From NCBI GenBank assembly GCA_963745755.1, contig CAVUYP010000001.1, forward strand, positions 2,542,001-2,606,000: a DNA stretch of 64,000 nucleotides, read 5' to 3'. Made by a program: the position numbers and the translations under genes. Numbering within the stretch: position 1 is the stretch's first letter; the number at the start of each line of letters is the position of its first letter. Source of the DNA: RHKX01 sp963745755 (lineage in GTDB: Bacteria > Actinomycetota > Thermoleophilia > Solirubrobacterales > 70-9). Below the pieces are notes generated by a model. It saw only the letters and a list, made by a program, of their open reading frames with translations. It was not told the DNA's origin and searched no databases. Shown here in pieces: positions 43,233 through 51,614 of the stretch.

Positions 43233-44198
43233 TCAGGGCGCCGCGTCGCCGCCGTCGCGGCCGCGGCTCGCGGCGGGTAGGCGCATCCCGACCCGCTCGG
43301 CGACCAGGTCGAGATCGGTCCGGTGCTTGACGATGATGTTCATCGTCCGGGCGAAGGTGTCGGCATCGATCTGGTCGGCACCGAGCAGCAGCAGCGCCCG
43401 TGCCCAGTCGATCGACTCGGCGATCGACGGCGGCTTCTTGAGGTCGAGCTCGCGGACCATGCCGACGACCTCGACGAGCCGCCGGGCGAGCTCGGCGTCG
43501 AGCTCGGGAGCGTGCAGGCGGACGATCTCGACCTCACGCTCGATCGACGGATAGTCGAGCCACAGATAGAGGCAGCGCCGCTTCAGCGCCTCGGTCAGCT
43601 CGCGCGAGTTGTTGGAGGTGAGCAGGACCAGCGGCATCGACTGGGCCGCGACGACGCCGAGCTCGGGGATCGAGATCTGGAAATCGGAGAGGACCTCGAG
43701 CAGCATCGCCTCGAACTCCTGGTCGGTCTTGTCGATCTCGTCGATCAGCAGCACCACCGGTTCCGTCGCGGCGATCGCCGCGAGCAGCGGCCTGGTGAGC
43801 AGGAACTCCTCGCCGAAGATGTCCTCCATGACGGCGTCGCCGGCGGCGGCCTCATCGCGATCGTCGGAGCCGGCCTCGGCCTGGATGCGGAGCAGCTGCT
43901 TGCGGTAGTTCCACTCGTACAGGGCCTTGGCCTCGTCGAGTCCCTCGTAGCACTGCAGCCGGATCAGATCGCGGCCGGTGGCCCGCGACAGGGCCTTGGC
44001 GAGCTCGGTCTTGCCGACCCCCGCCGGGCCCTCGACGAGAACCGGCTTGCCGAGCTGTTGAGCGAGATGGGAGACGAGCGCAGCCGAGTCGTCGGCAAGG
44101 TAGCCGGCCGCCGCGAGCGCCTCGCGCGTGGACTCGAGACCGGCCGCGGCCGGTTGCTCGGGGCCGGAACCGGCGGCGGCTGCAGGCGGGGGGTTCAC
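43233..44198 (-). CDS. MoxR family AAA+ ATPase (CoxD-like)
   Basis: About 321 residues. AAA+ motifs: Walker A VEGPAGVGKTELAKAL, Walker B VVLLIDEIDKTD, sensor 1 VLLTSNNSRELTEALKRRC and a C-terminal helical lid. The LIDEIDK and SNNSRE forms are MoxR/CoxD-like. It probably remodels a complex together with the VWA protein. GTG 44198 is used; the frame is open to 44246 but that would overlap the divergent gene. The acidic insert SDDRDEAAAGDAV is unusual. Confidence 0.87.
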   Translation of the reverse strand: MNPPPAAAAGSGPEQPAAAGLESTREALAAAGYLADDSAALVSHLAQQLGKPVLVEGPAGVGKTELAKALSRATGRDLIRLQCYEGLDEAKALYEWNYRKQLLRIQAEAGSDDRDEAAAGDAVMEDIFGEEFLLTRPLLAAIAATEPVVLLIDEIDKTDQEFEAMLLEVLSDFQISIPELGVVAAQSMPLVLLTSNNSRELTEALKRRCLYLWLDYPSIEREVEIVRLHAPELDAELARRLVEVVGMVRELDLKKPPSIAESIDWARALLLLGADQIDADTFARTMNIIVKHRTDLDLVAERVGMRLPAASRGRDGGDAAP

Positions 44199-44220
44199 TC
44201 GGGTCGATGATAATGGCGTC
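44199..44220. promoter_or_regulatory. Compact divergent promoter region
   Basis: Within the 22 bp between divergent GTG starts, GATAAT (44209-44214, plus strand) lies 6 bases before GTG 44221, and TATCAT (minus strand, forward 44207-44212) lies 8 bases before GTG 44198. Overlapping -10 elements producing two leaderless mRNAs are possible; no -35 motifs are clear. Confidence 0.35.
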
Positions 44221-44442
44221 GTGAGCCCTTCCGTGGTTGCAGGCATCGTGGTCGCCCTCAGCGACGACGCCGGTCCCTACGCGCTGATGATCGGCGCCGG
44301 GTTCCTCGTCGGCGTCTACGCGCATGCGGCGAAGATGCCGAAGCTGCTCGCCGCGGCGATCCTGTTCGTGCTGCTCAGCTCGATCCTGGCGATCGCGGTC
44401 TCGTTCAGCTATGACGGCTCGGCTCCGCAGGTCAAGCCCTGA
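44221..44442 (+). CDS. Small two- to three-span membrane protein
   Basis: 73 residues from GTG 44221. Hydrophobic segments cover residues 3-13, 19-31 and 40-60, with a polar end (SYDGSAPQVKP). No ribosome binding site precedes the start, in line with a leaderless message. Function unknown; divergent from moxR. Confidence 0.5.
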   Translation: MSPSVVAGIVVALSDDAGPYALMIGAGFLVGVYAHAAKMPKLLAAAILFVLLSSILAIAVSFSYDGSAPQVKP

Positions 44443-44512
44443 GCCTCGGCGGCACGCCCGCTCAGGCGGCAAGGGGTAGGCTCGCATCCCCATCGTCGGA
44501 CAGGAGGACGTG

Positions 44513-45463
44513 ATGGAATCGAGTGCGAAAGAGCAGCCCTCCGGCGAGACCGAGCGGGCCCGGGCGGCAACCGACCGCCTTCAGGCGGAGATCGAGGGCG
44601 CTCGCGCCGACGACGTCGGGGCGCTCGCGGACGACGTCAAGCGGCTCGCGGCCGAGGCGCGCGAGTCGGCGCTGCGGGCCAGCGGAGCCGAGTCGATCGC
44701 GCGGCGAGCGGTCGCCGAGCGCGACGCCGCCGTCGAGCGTGCCGACCGGGCCGAGAAGACCGCGGCCGAGCGGATCGCCGCTGCCGAGAAGAGCTACGAG
44801 GAGCGGCTCGAGGAGACCCGCGCCGAGCTGCGCGCCGGCGCCGAAGAGAAGCTCAAGGACGCGATCGCGACGATGAAGAAGCAGGGCGCGGAGCAGATCA
44901 GCACCGAGCTGAAGCGCCGCAAGGCGGAGCTCGAGGAGCGGATGGACGTTCGCCGCCGCAAGGCGGAGACAGACATCGAGGCACGCCGCAAGCAGCTCGA
45001 GGAGGGGATCGAGAACCGGGCCCGCGAGCTCGACGCCCGGATCGCCAAGCGCGAGGACGGATTCGAGGACGAGCTCGAGCGGGTTCGCGAGGACGGCCGC
45101 CGCAAGCTGGCCGCCGAGATCGAAGTCCGCAACGAGATCGAGGGGAAGCTCAATCTCGCCGAGGCCCGCCTGAAGACGCTCGCCGACCGGCTTGCCGACG
45201 AGGCCGAGCGGCGCACTAAGGCCGAATCGGAGCGCAAGCTCGCCGCCGAGATGGAGAAGCTGAAGCGCGAGGCCCTCGTCAGCGGCGAGAAGGCCCGCCA
45301 GCGCGCCGCCCGCGAGGCCGAGCTCGAGGGTGCCCGGCTCGCCAAGCAGGCCGAGACGGAGGCCCAGGAGCGCCGTCAGGAGATCGAGCGCGAGTCCCGC
45401 CAGCGCGCCGCCCGCGAGGCCGAGCAGGCCGCCGAGCGGGCGCGCCGCGAAGCGCTCGGCTGA
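44513..45463 (+). CDS. Long coiled-coil protein
   Basis: 316 residues that are almost entirely Ala/Glu/Arg/Lys heptad repeats (for example ESIARRAVAERDAAVERADR and EDELERVREDGRRKLAAE), predicting one long alpha-helical coiled coil with no globular domain or membrane span. Such proteins may be cytoskeletal scaffolds or spacers. ATG 44513 follows AGGAGG. A perfect hairpin at the stop separates it from the convergent S51 peptidase gene. Low-complexity composition limits any family assignment. Confidence 0.75.
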   Translation: MESSAKEQPSGETERARAATDRLQAEIEGARADDVGALADDVKRLAAEARESALRASGAESIARRAVAERDAAVERADRAEKTAAERIAAAEKSYEERLEETRAELRAGAEEKLKDAIATMKKQGAEQISTELKRRKAELEERMDVRRRKAETDIEARRKQLEEGIENRARELDARIAKREDGFEDELERVREDGRRKLAAEIEVRNEIEGKLNLAEARLKTLADRLADEAERRTKAESERKLAAEMEKLKREALVSGEKARQRAAREAELEGARLAKQAETEAQERRQEIERESRQRAAREAEQAAERARREALG

Positions 45464-45479
45464 GCCGCGGGCTCAGCCG
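45457..45479. terminator. Perfect 10-bp hairpin shared by convergent genes
   Basis: CGGCTGAGCC (45457-45466), loop GCG, GGCTCAGCCG (45470-45479). Each arm holds one gene's TGA stop. Very stable as RNA from either strand; no T run follows. Confidence 0.6.
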
Positions 45480-46276
45480 CGGCGGCCGAGCCGGCCCGGT
45501 CCCGGCGGGCGCGTCGAGCGCATCCGCCGCAACTCCCGCATCTCCTCGAGCCCCGGCTCGGGCGCAGCGGCCGGGGCGGGAAGCAGCCGGGCCTCGACCG
45601 CCGTCTCGGCGACGCCCTCCGGCCCGGCGTCGACGCGGAACCCGGCCGCGCTCTCGCGCGAGCGGACCGCCTCGACGAGGCGGCCGTCCCTGAACAGCGC
45701 CGCGGCGTGGTCGTCGAGCGCCAGCCCCGGGCCGATCCCGCCTGCGGCCACGGCCTTTCGGTAGGCGTCGCGGCGGGCCGGGTCCTGCGAGTAGTGGACG
45801 CAGTGGCTGCCGGCGAGCAGCCCGATGCCCGCCACCGGTGCCGGCGCGCCGGCACCCCTGGAGATCCCCGCCTCGAACCAGCACATCGATCCGGCGCTGT
45901 AGCCGCAGAGCAGGATGCCCCGCTCGTGGGCCCGCCGCATCAGCGCGTCGATGCCGTGCTCGCGCCAGAGCGCCATCAGGTTGACCATGCTGCCGCCGGT
46001 CACGTAGATCGCGTCCTGGGCGAGCAGGTGCTCGGCCGGATCGATCGGGTCCTCGCCGAGACGGAACAGCGAGATCGAGGAGGCGACGACGCCGCGCCGC
46101 TCCATCGTCGCGTGGAAGGCGCCGATCTGATCGCGCGGGTCGCCGCTCGCCGTCGGCACCAGGCAGACCCGGGGCGCCGGAACATCGAGCAGCGAGACGA
46201 TGTAGTCGTGCAGCGCCTCGTTCTCGGGTCGCATCTGAAACTCGGCGCCGCCGATGGCGACGATCGGTCCTGGCAT
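45473..46276 (-). CDS. S51 family peptidase (peptidase E/cyanophycinase-like) 1
   Basis: 267 residues. S51 serine hydrolases include alpha-aspartyl dipeptidase and cyanophycinase. The nucleophile elbow GYSAGSMCW and upstream YVTGGSMVNLM motif are clear; PRVCLVPTASGDPRDQI is the usual first strand. A His/Asp-containing C-terminal region (GLALDDHAAALF) completes the active site. Product likely Asp-X dipeptide cleavage or a similar role. No cyanophycin synthetase is nearby. A paralogue follows with a 16-base gap. Confidence 0.82.
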   Translation of the reverse strand: MPGPIVAIGGAEFQMRPENEALHDYIVSLLDVPAPRVCLVPTASGDPRDQIGAFHATMERRGVVASSISLFRLGEDPIDPAEHLLAQDAIYVTGGSMVNLMALWREHGIDALMRRAHERGILLCGYSAGSMCWFEAGISRGAGAPAPVAGIGLLAGSHCVHYSQDPARRDAYRKAVAAGGIGPGLALDDHAAALFRDGRLVEAVRSRESAAGFRVDAGPEGVAETAVEARLLPAPAAAPEPGLEEMRELRRMRSTRPPGPGRLGRRG

Positions 46277-46292
46277 CGGCCTATCTTCGCGC

Positions 46293-47078
46293 CTAGGCGA
46301 CCGCGTGCAGCTCGTCGCCCTCCGGCCGCGGCGCTTCGCCGAGGTAGCGGGTCGGCAGCGCCGTCTCGATCACCCGGTCGCCGCCGTCGCCGACGCACCA
46401 GGCGCGAGCGTCGGGTCGCGAGGCCACCGCCGCGACCATCCGCGACCCCCGGAAGTGCAGGGCGCTGCCGTCCTCGGCCGCATAACCGGGGCACATCCCG
46501 CGGCGAAGCATCGCGTGGTAGGGCTCGCGCGGTCCCTGCTTGCTGCCGTAGTGGACGCAGTTGCTCCACGGCAACAGTCCGAGGCCGCGGACCCGCAGCA
46601 CCTCGCCGTGGAACGAGGTGACGCCCTGCGAGTACCAGCAGAGCGAGCCGGCGCTGAGGCCGCAGAGGATGACGCCACGCCGCCACGCCTCGGCGAGGAT
46701 CGCGTCGATCCCATGTGCCCGCCAGGTGCCAAGCAGGCTGATCACGCTGCCGCCGCCGACGTAGATCAGGTCCTGGGCGAGCAGGTGATCGCGGAGGTCG
46801 CCGGCGCCGCGGTCGCGGCGGAAGAGCGAGACATGCGACGGTTCGCATCCGGCGCTCCCGAAGGCGCGATAGAAACGGACGACGTAGTGGTCGGCGTCGC
46901 CGCTGGCGGTCGGCAGAAAGCAGACCCGCGGCCGCTCCCGGCGGACCCTGGCGAGCTCGAGGACGTACTCGTCGAGCAGCGGGTTGCCGGCCTCCATCGA
47001 GAAGCCGCCGCCGCCGAAAGCGACGATCTGACGCTCGTCGGCCTGCGGAAACGCAACAACCGTGGCCTCGTCCTTCAT
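46293..47078 (-). CDS. S51 family peptidase (peptidase E/cyanophycinase-like) 2
   Basis: 261 residues, paralogous to its neighbour: VAFGGGGFSMEAG, RVCFLPTASGDADHY, IYVGGGSVISLL and nucleophile CGLSAGSLCWY. The conserved SNCVHYGS and AEDGSALHFRG segments align with SHCVHYSQ and LDDHAAALFRD of the first copy. Both active sites look intact, so the duplication probably reflects divided substrate range. ATG 47078 has GGAGGAGG upstream. Confidence 0.83.
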   Translation of the reverse strand: MKDEATVVAFPQADERQIVAFGGGGFSMEAGNPLLDEYVLELARVRRERPRVCFLPTASGDADHYVVRFYRAFGSAGCEPSHVSLFRRDRGAGDLRDHLLAQDLIYVGGGSVISLLGTWRAHGIDAILAEAWRRGVILCGLSAGSLCWYSQGVTSFHGEVLRVRGLGLLPWSNCVHYGSKQGPREPYHAMLRRGMCPGYAAEDGSALHFRGSRMVAAVASRPDARAWCVGDGGDRVIETALPTRYLGEAPRPEGDELHAVA

Positions 47079-47179
47079 CACCGCACCTCCTCCGAATCCT
47101 GTCGTCCCGGCCACCGCCGGGAACTGCGGCGGGCCGACCTCCCCCCGGCCGGCCCGCTCGCGTTCTCCTTCTGCCCCGG

Positions 47180-47551
47180 CTAGACCGCCGGCACCTCCGG
47201 TCCTTCGTGTGCCTGCAGCACGTCCTCGCCCTCCTCGCCGGTGCGGATGCGGATCGCTTCCTCGACCGGCAGGACGAAGATCTTGCCGTCGCCGATCGAT
47301 CCGGTCCTCGCGTGCTTGAGGATCGTCTCGACCACCATCTCCTTCTCGGTGTCGTCGACGACGCACTCGATCTTCAGCTTCGGCCGGACGTTGACCGTGA
47401 GGCTCGCCCCGCGGTAGTGCTCGACCACGCCCTTCTGGCGGCCCGATCCCTTCACCTCGGAGATCGAGAGGGACGGTACGCCCCGCTCGAGCAGCTCCTG
47501 GCGGATCGGCTCGAACGCCTCGTGACGGATGAATGCTTCGACCTTCTTCAT
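47180..47551 (-). CDS. glnB: PII nitrogen regulatory protein
   Basis: 123-residue PII signal protein, binding ATP/ADP and 2-oxoglutarate to control nitrogen uptake. T-loop GRQKGVVEHYRG contains the tyrosine that is modified in many bacteria; the B-loop TGSIGDGKIFVLPVEEAIRIRTGE is intact. It is encoded 15 bases after amtB, the typical pairing: PII blocks the ammonium channel when nitrogen is ample. ATG 47551 is chosen, with GGAGGAGGTG upstream; a GTG at 47560 is possible. Confidence 0.95.
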   Translation of the reverse strand: MKKVEAFIRHEAFEPIRQELLERGVPSLSISEVKGSGRQKGVVEHYRGASLTVNVRPKLKIECVVDDTEKEMVVETILKHARTGSIGDGKIFVLPVEEAIRIRTGEEGEDVLQAHEGPEVPAV

Positions 47552-47566
47552 ATGGTTCACCTCCTC

Positions 47567-49063
47567 CTAGGCGCTCGGCGTGGTTGCGGTGCCGGACGGT
47601 GGCGGATTCGCCGCCATCGGCGTCGCGATCGGTGTTCCGGCCACGGTCGGTTGGTACAGGCCCGAACCCGGATACTCCTCACGCGGGATGAACGACTCGG
47701 GATAGCCGTACATGCCGTGGGTGGAGATGTCGAGTCCGGCGAGCTCCTCCTCCTCGGAGACCCGCAGCCCGATCGTAGCCTTGAGCGTCGCGAAGACGAC
47801 GTAGGAGACGACGAACACGAAAGTGAACGTCGCGACCACGGCCAACGACTGAACGCCGAGCTGCCCCAGCGATCCGGCGAAGCCGCCGTCCTTGATCCCG
47901 TAGAAGATCCCCGGCGCCGCGCCGTCTGCGATCAGACGGGGCGAGGCGAAGAGACCGACCGAGATCGTTCCCCAGATGCCGGCCATGCCGTGCGCCGACA
48001 GCGCACCGACCGGATCGTCGAGCCGCCGCTCGATCGCGATCACCGAGTAGACCACGAACACGCCGGCCAAGAAGCCGATGATCGGGGCCGCCCAGTACTC
48101 GACGAATCCGGACGGGGCGGTGATCCCGACCAGGCCCGCGATCGCGCCGTTGCCGGCCATGCCGACGTCCAGCGACTTCGTCTTCAGGTAGCAGATCAGC
48201 ACTGCTCCGATCACGCCCGCGGCGGCGGCGAGCTGGGTGTTCAGCATCACCTCGCCGAAGAACGAGTCGGCGGTGCCGAAGGTCGAGCCGCCGTTGAACC
48301 CGAACCAGCCGATCCAGAGGATCATCACCGCGAGGCCGACGAACGGCATCGAGTGTCCGGGGATCGCCCGTGGCGACCCGTCGGCCGCATACTTGCCGCG
48401 GCGGGCGCCGAGCAGCAGCAACGCCGCCAGACCGCCGACCGCTCCGGTCAGGTGGACGACCGACGAGCCGGCGAAGTCCATCACCGGCTTGCCGCCGACA
48501 TCGGAGAGGAATCCGCCTCCCCACACCGAGTGAGCGACGACCGGGTAGATGATCGCGCCGAATACGACGGCGTAGACCACGTAGGCGCTGAACTTGATCC
48601 GCTCCAGGGTCGTGCCCCAGACGATCGCCAGCGAGACCGCGGCGAAGGCGAGCCCGTAGAGCATCAGCATCGCGTCGGACCCGGCCACGTTGAACGCGTC
48701 GGCGCCGTCGCCGATCGTCTGGCCGAAGTGGAAGAAGAATCCGTCGGTTCCGAACACCTTGTTGCCGAATCCGCTGATCCCGAACCCGACCGCCCACCAG
48801 GCGATCGTCACGATGCCTAGGTTGATCAGGATCTTCCCGACGCCCGCGCCGGCGTTCTTCTCGCGACTGAAGCCGATCTCGAGGAACAGGAATCCGGCCT
48901 GCATCAGGAAGACGAGTGCACAGGCGACCCCCACCCAGACCATGTCGAGCTCGAGGGACTTGGCCTCCAGCAGCTTCGCACCGTCCTGGGCCGACGCCAC
49001 GCCCGGTATCACCAGGGCGGCGAACAGCGCCAATAGAACCGTGAGGCTTAGCCTCTTCGTCAT
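47567..49063 (-). CDS. amtB: Ammonium transporter AmtB
   Basis: 498 residues with a cleavable signal peptide (ending VASAQ) and eleven membrane helices. Pore motifs: DMVWVGVACALVFLMQAGF, the twin-His region in SSVVHLTGAVGG and LSAHGMAGIWGT, and WIGWFGFNGGS. It conducts ammonium across the cytoplasmic membrane. The C-terminal extension (ANPPPSGTATTPSA) is long and Pro-rich. ATG 49063 follows AAGGAGG. Paired with glnB. Paired TTGTACCG repeats lie upstream of the start. Confidence 0.95.
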   Translation of the reverse strand: MTKRLSLTVLLALFAALVIPGVASAQDGAKLLEAKSLELDMVWVGVACALVFLMQAGFLFLEIGFSREKNAGAGVGKILINLGIVTIAWWAVGFGISGFGNKVFGTDGFFFHFGQTIGDGADAFNVAGSDAMLMLYGLAFAAVSLAIVWGTTLERIKFSAYVVYAVVFGAIIYPVVAHSVWGGGFLSDVGGKPVMDFAGSSVVHLTGAVGGLAALLLLGARRGKYAADGSPRAIPGHSMPFVGLAVMILWIGWFGFNGGSTFGTADSFFGEVMLNTQLAAAAGVIGAVLICYLKTKSLDVGMAGNGAIAGLVGITAPSGFVEYWAAPIIGFLAGVFVVYSVIAIERRLDDPVGALSAHGMAGIWGTISVGLFASPRLIADGAAPGIFYGIKDGGFAGSLGQLGVQSLAVVATFTFVFVVSYVVFATLKATIGLRVSEEEELAGLDISTHGMYGYPESFIPREEYPGSGLYQPTVAGTPIATPMAANPPPSGTATTPSA

Positions 49064-49152
49064 TCGAGTTTTCCTCCTTGCCACCGGGCAGGGTTGACCG
49101 GCGCTAGTGGTTTGCCAACGCCACCAGTCTGCGTCCGGGCCGCCGGCCGATG

Positions 49153-49192
49153 TTTGTACCGGCGTCGAAAATTCGTCCGGGCCGCTTGTACC
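49153..49192. promoter_or_regulatory. Direct repeats TTGTACCG upstream of amtB
   Basis: TTGTACCG occurs at 49153-49160 (followed by GCGT) and again at 49185-49192 (followed by ATGT), 32 bp apart, i.e. three helical turns. They lie 90-130 bp upstream of amtB in a gap that otherwise holds no gene. A nitrogen regulator (GlnR/AmtR-type) binding pair is possible. Confidence 0.45.
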
Positions 49193-49262
49193 GATGTGGA
49201 TCCGAGCCCTTTGAGTCCGCATCGGGAGCGGGATTCGCCGCCCCGGCGGCGCCGCGGCGGGC

Positions 49263-50156
49263 TCAGACGGCGATTCGGGCCTGCGCGCCCGCTTCGGCGC
49301 CCGTGCCCACGACGGTCAGCTCGGCGCGCTCGGCGGCGATTCCGATCTGCTCTGGATCGCCGCCGAGCTCCTGCCAGCGGCGCCGGGCGCTGCGGTGGAG
49401 ATCGTCGAGGAACCCGTCGGTGTGGAGCGGGTCGTGATGAAACAGCAGCGTCCGCTTGGCGCCGACCCGGTCGGCGAAGGTGATCGCCTCGTTGATCGGC
49501 GAGTGCCCCCAGCCCTCGTGGCCGGGGTACTCCTCGTCGGTGTACTGGCAGTCATGGATCAGCAGGTCAACGTCGTGGGCGAGGTTGTAGCCGGAGATCC
49601 ATTCCGCGTTGAGCTCGGTCAGGTCGGCGCCGAGGCCGGGCTCGTGGTCGGGGATGTAGCAAAGCGTCGTGTCGCCGTCGGTGATCCGGTAGCCGAGCGT
49701 CGGGCCGCGGTGGGTCACTGCCTCGGCGCGGATCGTCGCGCTGCCGATCTGCCACTCGGTCGGCGGCGCGTCGAGGAACGAGACGTCACAGGGGAGCTCG
49801 CGTACCTCGACCGGGGAGAGCGGGGCGGAGATGTAGCGGGCGATCCGTGCCTCCAGGGACGCCTCCGGCGAGCTCGGGCCGAAGATCCGGATGTTCGACT
49901 CGGAACGGAAGCAGGGTGGGAAGAACATCAGCCCCTGGATGTGGTCGAGGTGGAGGTGGGTGAGGAGGATGTCGATCCGCGGCAGGTCGGGGGGCAGCGA
50001 GAAGCCGAGCGTGCGGATCCCGGTGCCGGCGTCGAGGATCAGCGTCTCGCCGCTCGAGAGTGTCAGCTGCACGCAGGAGGTGTTGCCCCCGTAGCGGTTC
50101 ATCTCCGGCCCCGGGGCGGGGACCGATCCGCGCGCTCCCCAGATCCGGACCTTCAC
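49263..50156 (-). CDS. MBL-fold metallo-hydrolase
   Basis: 297 residues. The metallo-beta-lactamase core is plain: LDAGTGIRTLG, the HTHLHLDHIQG zinc motif, PDHEPG, DLLIHDCQYTDEEY with metal-bridging Asp, and LLFHHDP. The opening VRIWGARGSVPAPGP and TSCVQL motif link it to the phosphodiesterase/RNase Z-like branch. Substrate may be a cyclic nucleotide or phosphodiester (inference). GTG 50156 overlaps the PAS gene stop (GTGA), so the two are expressed together. Confidence 0.88.
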   Translation of the reverse strand: MKVRIWGARGSVPAPGPEMNRYGGNTSCVQLTLSSGETLILDAGTGIRTLGFSLPPDLPRIDILLTHLHLDHIQGLMFFPPCFRSESNIRIFGPSSPEASLEARIARYISAPLSPVEVRELPCDVSFLDAPPTEWQIGSATIRAEAVTHRGPTLGYRITDGDTTLCYIPDHEPGLGADLTELNAEWISGYNLAHDVDLLIHDCQYTDEEYPGHEGWGHSPINEAITFADRVGAKRTLLFHHDPLHTDGFLDDLHRSARRRWQELGGDPEQIGIAAERAELTVVGTGAEAGAQARIAV

Positions 50157-50608
50157 GACGTCACCTCGTGACGCCCGGTCGTCACCTCGCGCGCCTGCTG
50201 CTCGTCGACCGGCCAGAAGATCACCATGGCCCCGGAGGCACCCGTCGCCGTGCCGACGATCGGCATCGCGCTGGCCGCGATCCGGTGCATGACGCCGTCG
50301 GCGGATCGGACCGAGAACTCGTCGTGCGCCGGCCGGCCCTCGCGCAGCGCCCGGGTCAGCGGCAGGTCCTCGAAGGAGAGCGGCTCGTCGTCCTCGTCGA
50401 AGGGGCCGAACCGGCGCGTCCACTCGTTGAGGTCGAGCTGACCGGTGTCCTCGAACGGCCGCCCGATCAGGGCGCCGGCGCCCTCGTTGTAGAACAGCAG
50501 CGTGCCGTCCCTCGCGACGAGGAAGGCCGGCGTCGTGACGCTCGTGAGCAGGTTCCGGGCAAGAATCAGCTCAAGCGGTTTCTGCGGACCGGACATCGGT
50601 CGCAGCAT
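50153..50608 (-). CDS. Single PAS-domain protein
   Basis: 151 residues: a PAS domain (PAFLVARDGTLLFYNEGAGA, then IGRPFEDTG and RSADGVMHRIAASAMPI) with no output domain. It could be a free-standing sensor that binds the neighbouring MBL protein, to which it is translationally coupled. ATG 50608 is used; ATG 50596 (MSGPQ) is an alternative. Confidence 0.75.
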   Translation of the reverse strand: MLRPMSGPQKPLELILARNLLTSVTTPAFLVARDGTLLFYNEGAGALIGRPFEDTGQLDLNEWTRRFGPFDEDDEPLSFEDLPLTRALREGRPAHDEFSVRSADGVMHRIAASAMPIVGTATGASGAMVIFWPVDEQQAREVTTGRHEVTS

Positions 50609-50721
50609 TGTTCCACCGATTGCGCGTTTCGTCACCAGCCGGGGCCGGTCGGCAAAGCACCGACCGGCCGGCGACTGGCGGAAACGTGTCGCCGCGGGTT
50701 CCCCGGGCGCCGGGGAACGGC

Positions 50722-50868
50722 TCAGCTCATCTTGCCGATCCTGAAGATCTTCGTGCCGCAGTCCGGGCAGGTGCCGGTGATCGCCGGACGGCCGTTCTTC
50801 ATCGTGATCTGCTCGGCGTCCTTGATCTCGACCTTCTTGCGTTCCTTGACGCAGTAACCCTCGGGCAT
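50722..50868 (-). CDS. DUF5679-like small zinc-ribbon protein
   Basis: 48 residues: MPEGYCVKERKKVEIKDA, ITMKNGRPAITG, TCPDCGTKIFRIGK. The CPDC knuckle is intact, but the first knuckle has a single cysteine (YCVKE rather than CxxC). This matches the small DUF5679 proteins common in actinobacteria. ATG 50868 is preceded by purine-rich GAAGGAGT. Nucleic-acid or protein binding is likely; function unknown. Confidence 0.75.
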   Translation of the reverse strand: MPEGYCVKERKKVEIKDAEQITMKNGRPAITGTCPDCGTKIFRIGKMS

Positions 50869-50990
50869 GGTCGACTCCTTCCGGGCGCTCGGCGCCCTGG
50901 TTCGATGCGGTGCTCGTGCCGAGCGGCACAATCACCTGACGACCGTGACTGTAGAACCGATTGCGGACGTCACCGGCGCCGGTCGCCGGC

Positions 50991-51608
50991 TCAGCCGCCG
51001 CTGTTGTTGAGATCGCTGATCTGGCGGCGGAGGTCGTCGATGTCGTCCTCGACGACGCCGATCCGCTTCGTCGAGGCGTCCTCCGCCGTGGCGAGGTCGT
51101 CGACCTGCGACTCGAGGGCACCGAGGCGGTCCTCGACCGCGGCTGTGTCGGTGGCGGTGGCGGTGGCGCCGGTCGCCGTCCCAGCCGACCCCCGCAGGGT
51201 CGCGATCTCCTGCTCGAGGCGGGCGATGTCGTCGGGACTGGCGGCGTTGTCGCGGGCGTCGACGGCAAGCAGCACCGCGACGACCGAGCAGGCCAGCGCC
51301 AGCAGCGCCGCCGCCAGGGTCAGATATGTGCGCAGCCCGAGCTTGCGGTCGAGCTGGGCGACCCAGGAGCGCAGGCCCTCGATCTCGGCCGCGGCGCCGG
51401 CCGGCCGGGCTCCGGGGGGGATCGTCGGTCGACGGGCGCCGGGTTGGGGCGGCTGGGCGCGGGAGGGTGGCGGCTGGACCTGGGTGGGTGGTCCGGCGCG
51501 GTCCGCTGCCGGCGCCGGCGCGGGGGTGCCCGTCGCCGGTGGCGGACCGCCGGGCGGAGGCGGAGGCGGAGCGCCTCCGGGCGGGCTCGCGGGCGGGCGT
51601 CCCTCCAC
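50991..51608 (-). CDS. Pro-rich, single-span membrane protein with C-terminal coiled coil
   Basis: 205 residues. Residues 1-72 are almost purely Pro/Gly/Ala (cytoplasmic, disordered), a helix at about 95-118 spans the membrane, and the extracytoplasmic part is a coiled coil (DIARLEQEIATLRGS and DRLGALESQVDDLATAED). A Thr/Ala linker separates the two heptad blocks. No known family. GTG 51608 lies 6 bases after the rhodanese stop, implying one operon. Confidence 0.6.
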   Translation of the reverse strand: MEGRPPASPPGGAPPPPPPGGPPPATGTPAPAPAADRAGPPTQVQPPPSRAQPPQPGARRPTIPPGARPAGAAAEIEGLRSWVAQLDRKLGLRTYLTLAAALLALACSVVAVLLAVDARDNAASPDDIARLEQEIATLRGSAGTATGATATATDTAAVEDRLGALESQVDDLATAEDASTKRIGVVEDDIDDLRRQISDLNNSGG

Positions 51609-51614
51609 GCGGGT

